From Palsa-744 sp963734815 (GTDB lineage Bacteria; Actinomycetota; Thermoleophilia; Solirubrobacterales; Solirubrobacteraceae), in assembly GCA_963734815.1 (NCBI GenBank), contig CAVTIH010000002.1, positions 868,001 to 932,000 on the forward strand: a stretch of 64,000 nt of DNA, read 5' to 3'. Shown piece by piece: positions 7,610-15,840 of this stretch. Position numbers and translations under genes: made by a program. The notes beneath the pieces were generated by a model. That model was not told the origin of the DNA. It ran no database searches and saw only the letters and a program-made list of their open reading frames with translations. The first letter of the stretch is position 1, and each line of letters starts with the position of its first letter.

Positions 7610-9885
7610 TTCACCCTCCGGTCGCCGTATGCCTTCAGAGCCCTACCCCTCACCTTCGCGTGCACCTTCTTTGATTTCTTCTTGACCTTCACCCGCTTCT
7701 TCACGCTCGGAGCGGGCGCGGGCGCCGCGAAGTTACCGCCCGCTTCCTGGGAAACGCTCCCTGGCACCAACAACGGCGCCGGATTCGTCAACGGGCCCTG
7801 GCACCCATCTCCTTCGCAAGGCTCACGTTCCGCGGGCGCAGGCGAAAAACACGGGGCCCGCACCGTGCATTTATGCGCATCGTAGATGTCCGGCAGGCCA
7901 TCCGTATCGCCAGACACCAACCCCTGCGAGGTCAAAAAGAAGATATCTTCCCCCGACGGCGAGATCGTCGCTTCATCGTCATTTTCTTCGGACGTACCGG
8001 TGGAGATCAGCGACACACTGCCTTCATCCCATTCATAAACGTTTACACGGCCATTGGTTGCGGACGGCGACAGCGGGTCGGCCGTGCTGAACACGATCCG
8101 TGAACCGTCTTCGCTGATCGCACGACTCGCCAGTTCATAATCTTCATAAACAAAGCTGCGGCCACTCCACGAAGACGGCAGCGCGATGTCCGCGCCAAAC
8201 GCATTGTTGTTGCCGTCAGCGTCATAGTCGTCTTCGCTGACCGATACGCGCTCCAGCCCCCCGGTCAAAGCGTCGTACCGATAAACATCCTTTGCGCTAT
8301 CGGTATCGTCCCGCGTCAACTGCGCGTACGCCGCAAACACCAGGAAAGCCCCGTCGGGGGTCGACTGCGCCTCCGGGTAGGCACGACCCAGCCCTCCCCA
8401 CAACAGTTGCGCATCCCCCCCGCCTTCTGCCAATGCACGGGGGCAGTGTACGTCTTCCATCACGCCCGAACGCCCCGGCCCGGAACAGAGATCGGCCACG
8501 AACGCCGTCTGCCCCGACACACTGTCATACACGTACAAATTATCCGCGCCCGCCACCGGCAGGGACTGTACGCCTTCGCCCGTGGCCCCTTCACTCGTCA
8601 ACACGCCACGCGCGACGAAGTAGACGCGCGACCCGTCACGCGCGACGCTCACCACACCCTGCACTTCCGCGGCCTGGCCCGCGACCGGGTCATGGGAGAC
8701 CTGCACCAGCCCCGTGACTTCCCGCTCGGCCGCTTCACACCCCGGCTCGCTCGCCGGACAACCGATGCTCGCCATATAGAGATCATTCCCAGCGTCTTCA
8801 TCACCGCTCACCAATGGCGCGCGCGTCGTAAAGAACACCCGCGACCCATCTTCAGAAGCACCCTTGAAATACGCGCCCGCACGCCCCGAAGAACCATCAC
8901 ACGGCACTTCGCCTGGCACCCCGCCCCTCACACACCCACCAAACGGCCCACCTTCAAGCGACCTCGAGACTTCAACCGTCTTCACACCACCGACACTTAC
9001 AAACAGCTGGCCATCTTGGCTACAACCATTGGATTTGGTTCCCTCTTCCACCTGCGTGGTAAAGAAAATCTCACCTCCGTTCGCATCCACTGCATTCAAG
9101 CCCGCTGCCTGTTCGAGGCCTTGAGGGCTTTGCACATATTGACCAGTGCCCAAGTCCACTTGACACCCGGGGGTGATAATCCTCCGCGGATCGCCGTTAT
9201 TCAATCCGATCAGCCGCAAATACGGTTCGCTACCCGCACACCCCCTGGACAGATCATACAGACTGACCGGCCCTCCTTCTTTCCCTTCGGGTAGCAACGC
9301 ACGTTCGGCGCCGATCACGACATGACAGAGGTCGCTACTCGCGCCCTCCTCCGAAGCACTGAATTGCAGCCCTTCGGTCTGCCGCAAGACGATGCCCCCA
9401 AACACACCCCAACTTTCAGGCGTGTCAGGCACTGCGCTGTCATGCAGCTGAAATTCCTGCTCGACACTCGACCCATCCTCGACACCCGCATTCGGGCCGA
9501 CCGGAACAGCCGCCAAACCATATTCCAAATTTGCCGAGACGTCCGACAACCCCCCGAAAGGCGGTTCAAACGATCCCGTCGACCAACCCGACCCACCACG
9601 ACGCGCCAAATAGTCGTGGTGCGCGTTGATACCACCCGAAAGCGCCCCCGCAAAGCCCCCCTGCGCAGTGAACGCGACACTTTCACCACTAGGGCTCACC
9701 GCGAGAACTTTAGTTACGCCGTAACCCTGCTTGTAAACAGGGCTCACCATCTCATACGCCCGACCAGCGGGCAGCGCCGACGCGGAACCGCCAGACGAGA
9801 GCAAACCCACCAGCACGGCCGCAAGCGATGCGGCGACGATCACCAGTCCGCGCACAAAACCAGGCTTCAACGAAATACACAACAT
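7606..9885 (-). CDS. Secreted TolB/PD40-like beta-propeller protein
   Basis: A 759-residue exported protein with signal segment at residues 13-37, then ALPAGRAYEMVSPVYKQ, an opening shared with the 1146-residue propeller of module 2. Repeated motifs of the form S(E/P)DGSRVxF (SEDGSRVFFTTRAPL, ARDGSRVYFVARG, SEDGSRIVFSTADPL) are PD40/WD40-like blades. The C-terminus is a basic tail (SVKKRVKVKKKSKKVHAK). It starts immediately after the TetR stop (TAG then ATG), with an AGGGGAGTGAG binding site inside the regulator's last codons. Probably a cell-surface propeller; ligand unknown. Confidence 0.85.
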   Translation of the reverse strand: MLCISLKPGFVRGLVIVAASLAAVLVGLLSSGGSASALPAGRAYEMVSPVYKQGYGVTKVLAVSPSGESVAFTAQGGFAGALSGGINAHHDYLARRGGSGWSTGSFEPPFGGLSDVSANLEYGLAAVPVGPNAGVEDGSSVEQEFQLHDSAVPDTPESWGVFGGIVLRQTEGLQFSASEEGASSDLCHVVIGAERALLPEGKEGGPVSLYDLSRGCAGSEPYLRLIGLNNGDPRRIITPGCQVDLGTGQYVQSPQGLEQAAGLNAVDANGGEIFFTTQVEEGTKSNGCSQDGQLFVSVGGVKTVEVSRSLEGGPFGGCVRGGVPGEVPCDGSSGRAGAYFKGASEDGSRVFFTTRAPLVSGDEDAGNDLYMASIGCPASEPGCEAAEREVTGLVQVSHDPVAGQAAEVQGVVSVARDGSRVYFVARGVLTSEGATGEGVQSLPVAGADNLYVYDSVSGQTAFVADLCSGPGRSGVMEDVHCPRALAEGGGDAQLLWGGLGRAYPEAQSTPDGAFLVFAAYAQLTRDDTDSAKDVYRYDALTGGLERVSVSEDDYDADGNNNAFGADIALPSSWSGRSFVYEDYELASRAISEDGSRIVFSTADPLSPSATNGRVNVYEWDEGSVSLISTGTSEENDDEATISPSGEDIFFLTSQGLVSGDTDGLPDIYDAHKCTVRAPCFSPAPAEREPCEGDGCQGPLTNPAPLLVPGSVSQEAGGNFAAPAPAPSVKKRVKVKKKSKKVHAKVRGRALKAYGDRRVK

Positions 9886-11025
9886 CTACTCACTCCCCTT
9901 GCGGTGGTTGACCTCTACTGATGATTTACGGCGGTAGCGCGAACGCGGAGTCGCCGACGCGGCGTAACTCCGGTCACGAGCAAGAGCACTGAGTCGCCGC
10001 GCCACCTGGTCCCCCAGCGATGTAAGCTCCCACGCGTTCGGCTCACCGCTCTGATAACCCCCGCCACTGTTCACCGCGAGCCCCAAGCGCTCGAGACGCG
10101 CCAGCAACTTCGAGATCTGACCGGGATCCGCGACCCCCGCGCGCTCAGCGACAACACGGTTACTCGCACCTGGCCGCTCGGCGATACACGCCAGAACCCT
10201 GGCGGTGCGATAAGTGAGACGCATGTCCACCTCATCCAACGGGTCTCTCTCCGCACCCAGAGAAACTCGCTCATCAAGCGACACGGGGCGCACCACGGGA
10301 GCAGGACGACGCTGTTCGCGGCGCGCCGCACGAGGCCCCAAATACTGCAACACGATCATCCCCATCAACTCATCCAAAAGCCCCGTCAACGGCCCCCGAT
10401 CACCACCACGCAGACGCGCGTACACCACACCCAACGCTCCACCCACCAAACCTTCGGCAGTCACCAAAGTGCACCCCTCCCCACGCGAGCCCTCCCGGCG
10501 ACCCTCATCCAGCACCCCCGCCAGACGCGCCAAAAGCCACTCGCGATACTCAAGCGCCTCCGGGCCCCCGTGCAGCGACTGCACCACACAAATCCGCGCC
10601 AACACCGGCTCCGCGTCCAGGAACGAGAGCATCACCCACAAGCCGCCACGCACCCGCTCACGCCACGCAAGACCCTCCAAACTCGCCGCCTCGAGCTCAC
10701 GCCGCACCCGCTCAGCCGCCTCATCCAGCAGCGCGACTAGGCACTCCTCGCGGTTGACGAACAACTCGTAGAAGGTCCGCCGCGACACCCGCGCACGGTC
10801 AGTAATCCGCTGCACCGAGGTCTGCTCATAACCCACCTCGTCGATCACTGCCGCCGCCGCCGCCAACAACCGCGAACGCTGAATCTCCTCCACCTGCACA
10901 CGCGGCGTATCCCGCGGCAACGCCAACCGCATCGCCCAACGCCCCCGCCGCTCCACCGGCAACCCACGCTCGCCCACATAGACACGCGCCGCCGGCGCCG
11001 TGCCTCCACGCACCAACGCCGCCAT
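9886..11025 (-). CDS. TetR regulator fused to a C-terminal winged helix
   Basis: About 379 residues. The TetR DNA-binding domain lies at residues 47-100 (IQRSRLLAAAAAVIDEVGYE and ARVSRRTFYELF, the recognition helix). A TetR-type ligand/dimer region follows to about 235. Residues 265-350 form a second, MarR-like winged helix (MRLTYRTARVLACIAERPG, GQISKLLARLERLGL). Two DNA-binding domains in one chain is unusual for TetR proteins. It heads the module 1 operon and has paralogues at 30230 (intact) and 41668 (truncated). ATG 11025 is preceded by GGGGGGTGG; a TTG lies one codon upstream. It probably controls its own operon through the leader at 11029-11440; the ligand is unknown. Confidence 0.85.
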   Translation of the reverse strand: MAALVRGGTAPAARVYVGERGLPVERRGRWAMRLALPRDTPRVQVEEIQRSRLLAAAAAVIDEVGYEQTSVQRITDRARVSRRTFYELFVNREECLVALLDEAAERVRRELEAASLEGLAWRERVRGGLWVMLSFLDAEPVLARICVVQSLHGGPEALEYREWLLARLAGVLDEGRREGSRGEGCTLVTAEGLVGGALGVVYARLRGGDRGPLTGLLDELMGMIVLQYLGPRAARREQRRPAPVVRPVSLDERVSLGAERDPLDEVDMRLTYRTARVLACIAERPGASNRVVAERAGVADPGQISKLLARLERLGLAVNSGGGYQSGEPNAWELTSLGDQVARRLSALARDRSYAASATPRSRYRRKSSVEVNHRKGSE

Positions 11026-11140
11026 CAACGACCACCCCCCGCGCGCCCATACGGAGCCGTTGCCCCGACTACAGCCGGGACGAACCCACCCTCCGCCGGA
11101 GCGAAGACAAGGCGGCGCGAACGCGCCCGATGAGAAACGC

Positions 11141-11164
11141 CTTCGGCTAGACCACTAGCCGAAG
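11141..11164 (-). promoter_or_regulatory. Leader hairpin 2, copy 1
   Basis: Perfect 10-bp inverted repeat CTTCGGCTAG / CTAGCCGAAG with a 4-base loop, directly after the CT tract and about 115 bases before the TetR start. Equivalent but sequence-different hairpins lie at the same place in copies 2 (31436-31453) and 3 (42326-42347), so structure rather than sequence is kept. There is no U tract after it, so a simple terminator is unlikely. Confidence 0.65.
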
Positions 11165-11184
11165 AGAGAGAGAGAGAGAGAGAG
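11163..11184. repeat. (AG)n / (CT)n microsatellite in the leader
   Basis: Eleven AG units on the plus strand, that is CT repeats in the leader RNA. The same tract is present in copy 2 (about 31455-31475) and is shorter in copy 3 (about 42346-42355). Length differs among copies, so it is a potential slippage (phase-variation-like) site between two hairpins. Confidence 0.85.
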
Positions 11185-11210
11185 ATGCGACAGCGCCAAG
11201 CTGGCGCATC
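11184..11210 (-). promoter_or_regulatory. Leader hairpin 1, copy 1
   Basis: Inverted repeat GATGCG...CGCATC with an inner CAGC...GCTG pairing, one mismatch and a 5-base loop. Copy 3 is identical here. Copy 2 changes both arms to CAGCC...GGCTG, keeping the pairing. This is an RNA hairpin or an operator for the TetR regulator. Confidence 0.65.
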
Positions 11211-11549
11211 TAGCATCAGCCCGCCGGGCCGACGCGCACATCCCCATCATGTATCTCCCTCTAGAAACCACGCTCAAACAACTCCCTCATCGCTCCGATC
11301 CAGACCCTCTCCCACAACTGCCAAAACCCTGCGAGCGCTTTGGACGTCAACCACAAGGCGGTATGACCCCAACCAGACCCTATGTACACGGCTCCCAATA
11401 GTGGGAGTACCGGCTTGTCAACGCACAGTAACGACTCGCGATGCAGATGTCAAGCCCAGAGGTGCCCATCTTCCTCTGCAATACATCACCAGATGGCCCA
11501 AAATGGGTGCAAGATGGGTGTGACGCATGAGATCTGGTAGCCTCAAGCA

Positions 11550-11777
11550 ATGAAGACGATTCAGGTACGCAACGTACCCGACGACGTCCATCGGACACTG
11601 CGCACGCGCGCGACGGCCGCCGGCGTCTCGCTGTCGGACTTCGCCTTGGAGGAGCTCGAGCGCGCCGCGTGCCGACCACCCGTCGCCGACCTGTTGGCGC
11701 GGGCACGTGCGCGGTCGGGCGGCGCCGACAGCAGGGCGATCCTCGCCGCGATCCGCACGGGCCGCGATCGCGACTGA
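11550..11777 (+). CDS. FitA/VapB-type antitoxin
   Basis: A 75-residue antitoxin starting MKTIQVRNVPDDVHRTLRTR, the classic FitA/VapB ribbon-helix-helix start (IxVRNVPDxxHRxLRxRA), followed by GVSLSDFALEELERAA. The Arg-rich C-terminus would wrap the partner PIN toxin. The toxin gene begins four bases after its stop. Such pairs repress their own promoter, so the region just upstream (11500-11549) should hold the operator. Confidence 0.85.
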   Translation: MKTIQVRNVPDDVHRTLRTRATAAGVSLSDFALEELERAACRPPVADLLARARARSGGADSRAILAAIRTGRDRD

Positions 11778-11781
11778 GCGA

Positions 11782-12186
11782 GTGCTGGTCCTCGACACCT
11801 CTGCGATCCTCGAGGCGCTCGCGGCCCGCGACCCGGCTCCGGGACTGGTGGATCGCCTCGCCGACGACGGCGACCTCCACGCACCACACCTCATCGACGT
11901 CGAGATCCTTCACGCCCTGCGGGGCATGGTCATGCGCGAGGAGATCAGTGAGGAGCGCGCCGCCGACGCGCGTAGCGATTTCGCCGACACGGCGATCGTT
12001 CGCTACCCCCACGCGCCGCTCAGCGATCGCATGTGGGAGCTACGTCACAACCTGAGCGCCTACGACGCGGCTTTCGTAGCGCTCGCCGAGCTGCTCGCCG
12101 TTCCGCTCATCACGTGTGACGGGCGCGCAGCCTCAGCTTCCGGCCACGACGTGCGCGTGGAGCTCTTCGATGTCCAAACGCGTTGA
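11782..12186 (+). CDS. vapC: VapC toxin (PIN-domain ribonuclease)
   Basis: From GTG 11782 the product is 134 residues: LVLDTSAILEALAARDPAPG, then HLIDVEILHALRG, LSAYDAAFVALAELL and PLITCDGR. These provide the four acidic PIN residues: Asp in LDTS, Glu in DVEIL, Asp in AYDAAF and Asp in TCDGR. The in-frame GTG at 11782 is chosen because it places the catalytic Asp at residue 4, as in other VapCs. Upstream in-frame codons overlap the antitoxin. It should act as an Mg-dependent RNase held inactive by the upstream antitoxin. Confidence 0.87.
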   Translation: MLVLDTSAILEALAARDPAPGLVDRLADDGDLHAPHLIDVEILHALRGMVMREEISEERAADARSDFADTAIVRYPHAPLSDRMWELRHNLSAYDAAFVALAELLAVPLITCDGRAASASGHDVRVELFDVQTR

Positions 12187-12203
12187 GGCAGGCTGCGGGA
12201 GGC

Positions 12204-13094
12204 TCACTTCAACAGCCGCGACAGCCGCCGGTCCTTGAGCACCCGGCCCTCCGTTTGACACGTGGGGCAGTAGGCGATCACGTAGTCCTCGAAGTGCACC
12301 GAGCGCAGCGTCGTGGCACAACGGGGGCAGGGCTCGCCCTCGTGGCGGTGGATGCGCAGCGGCATCGGCAGCTTGTCGGGGATCGGCAGCTCGACGACGC
12401 GCTCGTAGTGATCGATCGCCGCGCCGAGGATCGCGACGGTCGCCTCGCGCAACCGCACGGCCTCCTCCTCGGTGAGGTCAGCCCCGCGCTTGTAGGGGGA
12501 GAGCTGGGCTTCCCACAGGATCTCGTCGACCCACGAGCGCCCGATGCCCGCGATCGTGCGCTGGTCGCGGAGCATCGTGTGCAGCGGGCGGGAGGCGTCC
12601 AGCAGCTCCTTGAATCGATCCCGCCCGCCCGGGTCGGGCCACGCTTCGGGGCCGAGCGTCGCGAGCGCCTCCTCACGGTCGAGCTCCTCGGCGCGCAGCA
12701 GCTTCACCCACGCCGCCTGCTTGGAGCCGAACTCGCGCAGGCGCAGCTCCCGACCGTCATCGGTCCGCACGAGTAGGCGTGAGGTGCGATCGCGTGGGCC
12801 GGCATGCTTGTCGTAGAGCTGCAGCCGACCGGCCGACATCAGGTGGATCAGCAGCGCCAGCTCTGCGCCGGCGTCGTCGGCGGCGGCGGCACCCTCGAAC
12901 CCGTCGATCTCCACGATCAGGTGCTTGCCGCGCCGGCGCACACCCGCAATCGTGCGGCCCGCCAGCTCGGTGAGCGGCGGGTCAAAGCTTCTCAGCGCGT
13001 TGATGCCCGGAGCTGTCGCCGATTCGATCTGTGCGCCTCGCAGCCCTGCATGCAGGCGGCGCGCGGTGATCTCAACCTCAGGCAGCTCCGGCAT
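12204..13094 (-). CDS. Fpg/Nei-family DNA glycosylase
   Basis: A 296-residue base-excision repair enzyme. It begins MPELPEVE, whose Pro2 is the Schiff-base nucleophile and Glu3 the helper once Met is removed. The helix-two-turn-helix region is around residues 150-220 (GIGRSWVDEILWEAQLSPYK). The C-terminal zinc finger has CPRC and CPTC pairs and ends GRVLKDRRLSRLLK. It excises oxidised bases and nicks the strand. Fpg and Nei subfamilies cannot be separated by eye. It is convergent with the VapBC pair. Confidence 0.9.
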   Translation of the reverse strand: MPELPEVEITARRLHAGLRGAQIESATAPGINALRSFDPPLTELAGRTIAGVRRRGKHLIVEIDGFEGAAAADDAGAELALLIHLMSAGRLQLYDKHAGPRDRTSRLLVRTDDGRELRLREFGSKQAAWVKLLRAEELDREEALATLGPEAWPDPGGRDRFKELLDASRPLHTMLRDQRTIAGIGRSWVDEILWEAQLSPYKRGADLTEEEAVRLREATVAILGAAIDHYERVVELPIPDKLPMPLRIHRHEGEPCPRCATTLRSVHFEDYVIAYCPTCQTEGRVLKDRRLSRLLK

Positions 13095-13106
13095 CGCCCT
13101 CCCATT

Positions 13107-14600
13107 TTAGGGCGCAGGCGTGGCTCCGATCGGCGGCCCTTCGTACTTCACGCCCGTGGGGCTCGTCCAGCGCACTTTCCACGACACCCCCGCCACGCTC
13201 GAGGTGAAGCTCCAATAGCCGAGCGATTCGGTGGTGGCGGTCTTCAGCACGCGGTACTTCTTCGCCCCTCGGGTCTTGACGAGGATCGTCACCTTGGTCG
13301 AGCCCGTCGCCGGGCGCACCAGGCCCCACAGCGAGAAGCCGTGGCCCGCCTTGGAGACAACCAAGGGGACCGACCACGCGTCGTAGAGCGGCTTGGGGCT
13401 GGCGTTGACGTACTCCAGGCCCGTCTGGAAGCCGACGGTGCCGCCGTGGACGCCCGACCCGGGAGGCCCGCCCGTGGGGTCGTCGTGCAACAGGTACTGC
13501 GAGAAGGCCGCCACACGCGGGTTTTTCCAGGCGATGTATTCGGCGAGCGCGTCGTATTCGGCCTGTTTGGTGGGCGACACGCCCTCGTAGCGGTTGGGCG
13601 TGCTCTGCACCCCGAACTCGGTGAGGTAGATCGGGATTCCCGCCCTGATCGCGCCAGCGTGGGCGGCCAGGTTGAGCGCGTTTTCCAAACGGGAGAGCGT
13701 CCCGATCGTGACATCGTCGTGCACCGGCGGTACCCACAGGGGGCCCTGCTTCTGGGTGTAGGCGTGCGTGGAGTAGCCGTACGCCGGCACCGATCCGCAC
13801 CCACCAGCTTTCTTGTAGTGCGAGTTGAGGCACAGGGCGCCGCGCAGGAACGCCAGCGGCGCCACGTCGTGGAGCAGCCCATATTTGCGGACTTCCGAGT
13901 GGCTGAGGCTGTCGAAGCCGACCGGCGCCGTTTCGCCCATCAGCACCTTGGGGTGCGCGAGGCCCGCTGCCTGCAGCCCCGCGTAGCCGGCCTGGAACAG
14001 GCCGCGGTAGGTGCGCGGCGAGACGGGCTGGCCGGAGGCGCTGAACTGCGGCTGCAGGGAGGCGATGTCGTTGGGCTCGTTCCAGATCGCAAACAGCGAC
14101 ACCTCCGAGCCGTAGTGCTTGCCCACCGCGGTCATGAATTCTTCGAAGTCCTTGGCGTTGGGGCTGCCGAGGCTGGTGTGGTTGGCGCTCGCCCACTTCG
14201 GCACCGGCGAGGTCACGGTGAGCAGCACCGGCCATTTCAGTTCCCTCGCCTTGTTGAGCACCCAGTCGTACAGCGTCCAGTTGTACGCAGCGGGGTTGGT
14301 GGCTTCGAACTTCGGGCGCTTGTTGGCGCCCGAGGCGGGTGCCACGTAGGACCAGTAGAGCTCCACGCGCAGCGCGTGCACCCCGAGATGCTCCATCTGC
14401 TGGAAGGCGTGTTCGCGCTTGTGCGGTTCGATCAGCACTTTGCCGGCCTCGAAGAAGACGGTTTGGTTGCGCGAGGCCAGCGCCGCGGGAGCGCCGAGCG
14501 CCGCGCCGGTGAGCGCGGAGCAGACAAGCGCCAGCAGAATCAGGGGGGTGCGCACGAGGGCGAAAGGGGGTTGGGAGAGGGCAGCTCTGGTTTTGGGCAT
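13107..14600 (-). CDS. Secreted clan GH-A-like glycoside hydrolase
   Basis: From ATG 14600 the product is 497 residues with a signal peptide (ALVRTPLILLALVCSALTGA). A TIM-barrel-like body carries IWNEPN with the probable acid/base Glu175 and IYLTEFGVQS with the probable nucleophile Glu328, the strand-4/strand-7 pair of clan GH-A. The last 90 residues are a small beta domain. Longer reading upstream overlaps the divergent kinase gene and is not credible. The exact family (GH5 or GH39-like) and substrate are not clear; extracellular polysaccharide is likely. Confidence 0.75.
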   Translation of the reverse strand: MPKTRAALSQPPFALVRTPLILLALVCSALTGAALGAPAALASRNQTVFFEAGKVLIEPHKREHAFQQMEHLGVHALRVELYWSYVAPASGANKRPKFEATNPAAYNWTLYDWVLNKARELKWPVLLTVTSPVPKWASANHTSLGSPNAKDFEEFMTAVGKHYGSEVSLFAIWNEPNDIASLQPQFSASGQPVSPRTYRGLFQAGYAGLQAAGLAHPKVLMGETAPVGFDSLSHSEVRKYGLLHDVAPLAFLRGALCLNSHYKKAGGCGSVPAYGYSTHAYTQKQGPLWVPPVHDDVTIGTLSRLENALNLAAHAGAIRAGIPIYLTEFGVQSTPNRYEGVSPTKQAEYDALAEYIAWKNPRVAAFSQYLLHDDPTGGPPGSGVHGGTVGFQTGLEYVNASPKPLYDAWSVPLVVSKAGHGFSLWGLVRPATGSTKVTILVKTRGAKKYRVLKTATTESLGYWSFTSSVAGVSWKVRWTSPTGVKYEGPPIGATPAP

Positions 14601-14751
14601 GGATCCTATGACACGGTTATGGGGTCGAGGTTGCGGTTGGGATCGAGGAGAGGTTGGGCGATGGTTGGGAACCCGTTCGGGGGATGAGTCGAGTGGAGAC
14701 CGGGCGGCATGAGGAACGAGCGGACGCGCGCGCTCCGATAGCGTGCGGGCC

Positions 14752-15840
14752 ATGAGTTCAGCAGTCGCCCCGGATGACATCGTCCAGACCCACGCGCACG
14801 CGCGCGAGAACGCCCGCCCGCCGCTGCTGGTGCTCGACCCCTTGCGCGAGTTCCTCGACGCCCACGGCCTCGGGGAGGGGGAACTCCAGGCAAGCCCGAT
14901 CGGCGAGGGGCACTCCAACGTCACCTACCTGATCCGCCGCGCCGACGGCAGCGAGCTGGTGCTGCGCCGCCCCCCGCGCCCCCCGCTGCCGCCCTCGGCC
15001 CACGATGTGCTGCGCGAGGCGCGGCTGCTGCGCGCGCTGCAGGGCACACAGGCGCGCGTGCCGAGCGTGCTCGCAGTGGAGGACGACCCCGCCACGATCG
15101 GGTGCCCCTTCTACGTGATGGAGCGCGTGGAGGGCGAGGCGATCGTGTTCACGCTGCCGCCCGCGCTCGACGCGCCGGCCGAGCGCCGGCGGATCGCCGA
15201 GGAGCTGATCGACGCGCTGGTGGAGATCCACGGCGTCGATTGGCGCGCGGCGGGCCTCGAGGACTTCGGCAAGCCCACCGGCTACCTGGAGCGCCAGCTG
15301 CGGCGCTTCGGGGGGCTGTGGGAGATCAATAAGACGCGTGAGATCCCCGCCGTGGAACGCGTCGCCGAGTGGCTGGCAAAGCACCTGCCAGAGTCCGGCA
15401 GCGCCACGATCGTGCACGGCGACTATCGCCTCGGCAACACGATGTTCGCCACCGACGCCCCCGCGCGGCTGACCGCGGTGCTGGACTGGGAGATGGCGAC
15501 GATCGGCGACCCGCTGGCGGACCTCGGGTACATGTGCATGGTGTGGGGCCAGGCCGACGACCCCCCCGGCGGCATCAGGGACTCGCTGGGGGCGGTCACA
15601 AAGGCCGAGGGCTTCCCCACCCGCGCGGAGCTGATCGAGCGCTACGAAGCGCGAAGCGGGCGCTCGATGAGCGACCTGCGCTGGTATGTGACGCTGGCGG
15701 TGTGGAAGATGACGGTGTTCATGGAGGGCAACTACAAGCGCGCGCTCGCCGGCGCCACCGACGACCCCTATCTAAAGCACTTCGGCGAGGGCGTGCTGCA
15801 GCTGGCCGCCCACGCGGAGGAGGTGACGCGCGGTGAGTGA
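14752..15840 (+). CDS. APH-family phosphotransferase (ACAD10/11-type)
   Basis: A 362-residue kinase-like protein. Motifs: SPIGEGHSNVTYLIRRADG (nucleotide loop), VHGDYRLGNTMF (catalytic loop with HGD and Asn) and AVLDWEMATIGDPLADLG (metal-binding Asp). The phrase GHSNVTYLI is typical of the ACAD10/ACAD11 kinase domain, which phosphorylates 4-hydroxyacyl-CoAs in fatty acid catabolism. ATG 14752 is preferred; GTG 14743 lies three codons upstream. It overlaps the next gene (HAD) by 8 bases, so the two are co-translated. Confidence 0.85.
   Translation: MSSAVAPDDIVQTHAHARENARPPLLVLDPLREFLDAHGLGEGELQASPIGEGHSNVTYLIRRADGSELVLRRPPRPPLPPSAHDVLREARLLRALQGTQARVPSVLAVEDDPATIGCPFYVMERVEGEAIVFTLPPALDAPAERRRIAEELIDALVEIHGVDWRAAGLEDFGKPTGYLERQLRRFGGLWEINKTREIPAVERVAEWLAKHLPESGSATIVHGDYRLGNTMFATDAPARLTAVLDWEMATIGDPLADLGYMCMVWGQADDPPGGIRDSLGAVTKAEGFPTRAELIERYEARSGRSMSDLRWYVTLAVWKMTVFMEGNYKRALAGATDDPYLKHFGEGVLQLAAHAEEVTRGE

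Larger units (their letters stand above)
11029..11440 (-). promoter_or_regulatory. Conserved promoter/leader element, copy 1
   Basis: A 500-base gene-free stretch whose landmarks recur upstream of the TetR genes of modules 2 and 3. In transcription order (minus strand): TTGACA at 11421-11416, a conserved GTCAACC...GACCC...CTATG block at 11345-11383, a conserved block around 11250-11275, hairpin 1 at 11210-11184, a CT dinucleotide tract at 11184-11163, hairpin 2 at 11164-11141, and then the TetR start. The -10 of this copy is weak (TATTGG at 15 bp spacing). The long, structured, conserved leader suggests RNA-level control or multiple operator sites; neither is proved. Confidence 0.6.

Noticed and set aside
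12804..14687. A 627-codon plus-strand open frame over the Fpg and glycosidase genes
   Set aside because: It is the antisense shadow of two well-supported minus-strand genes; its translation is Arg/His/Gly-rich with no motif.
13107..14924. Glycosidase start at 14924
   Set aside because: The first 108 codons overlap the divergent APH gene; ATG 14600 gives a clean signal peptide.
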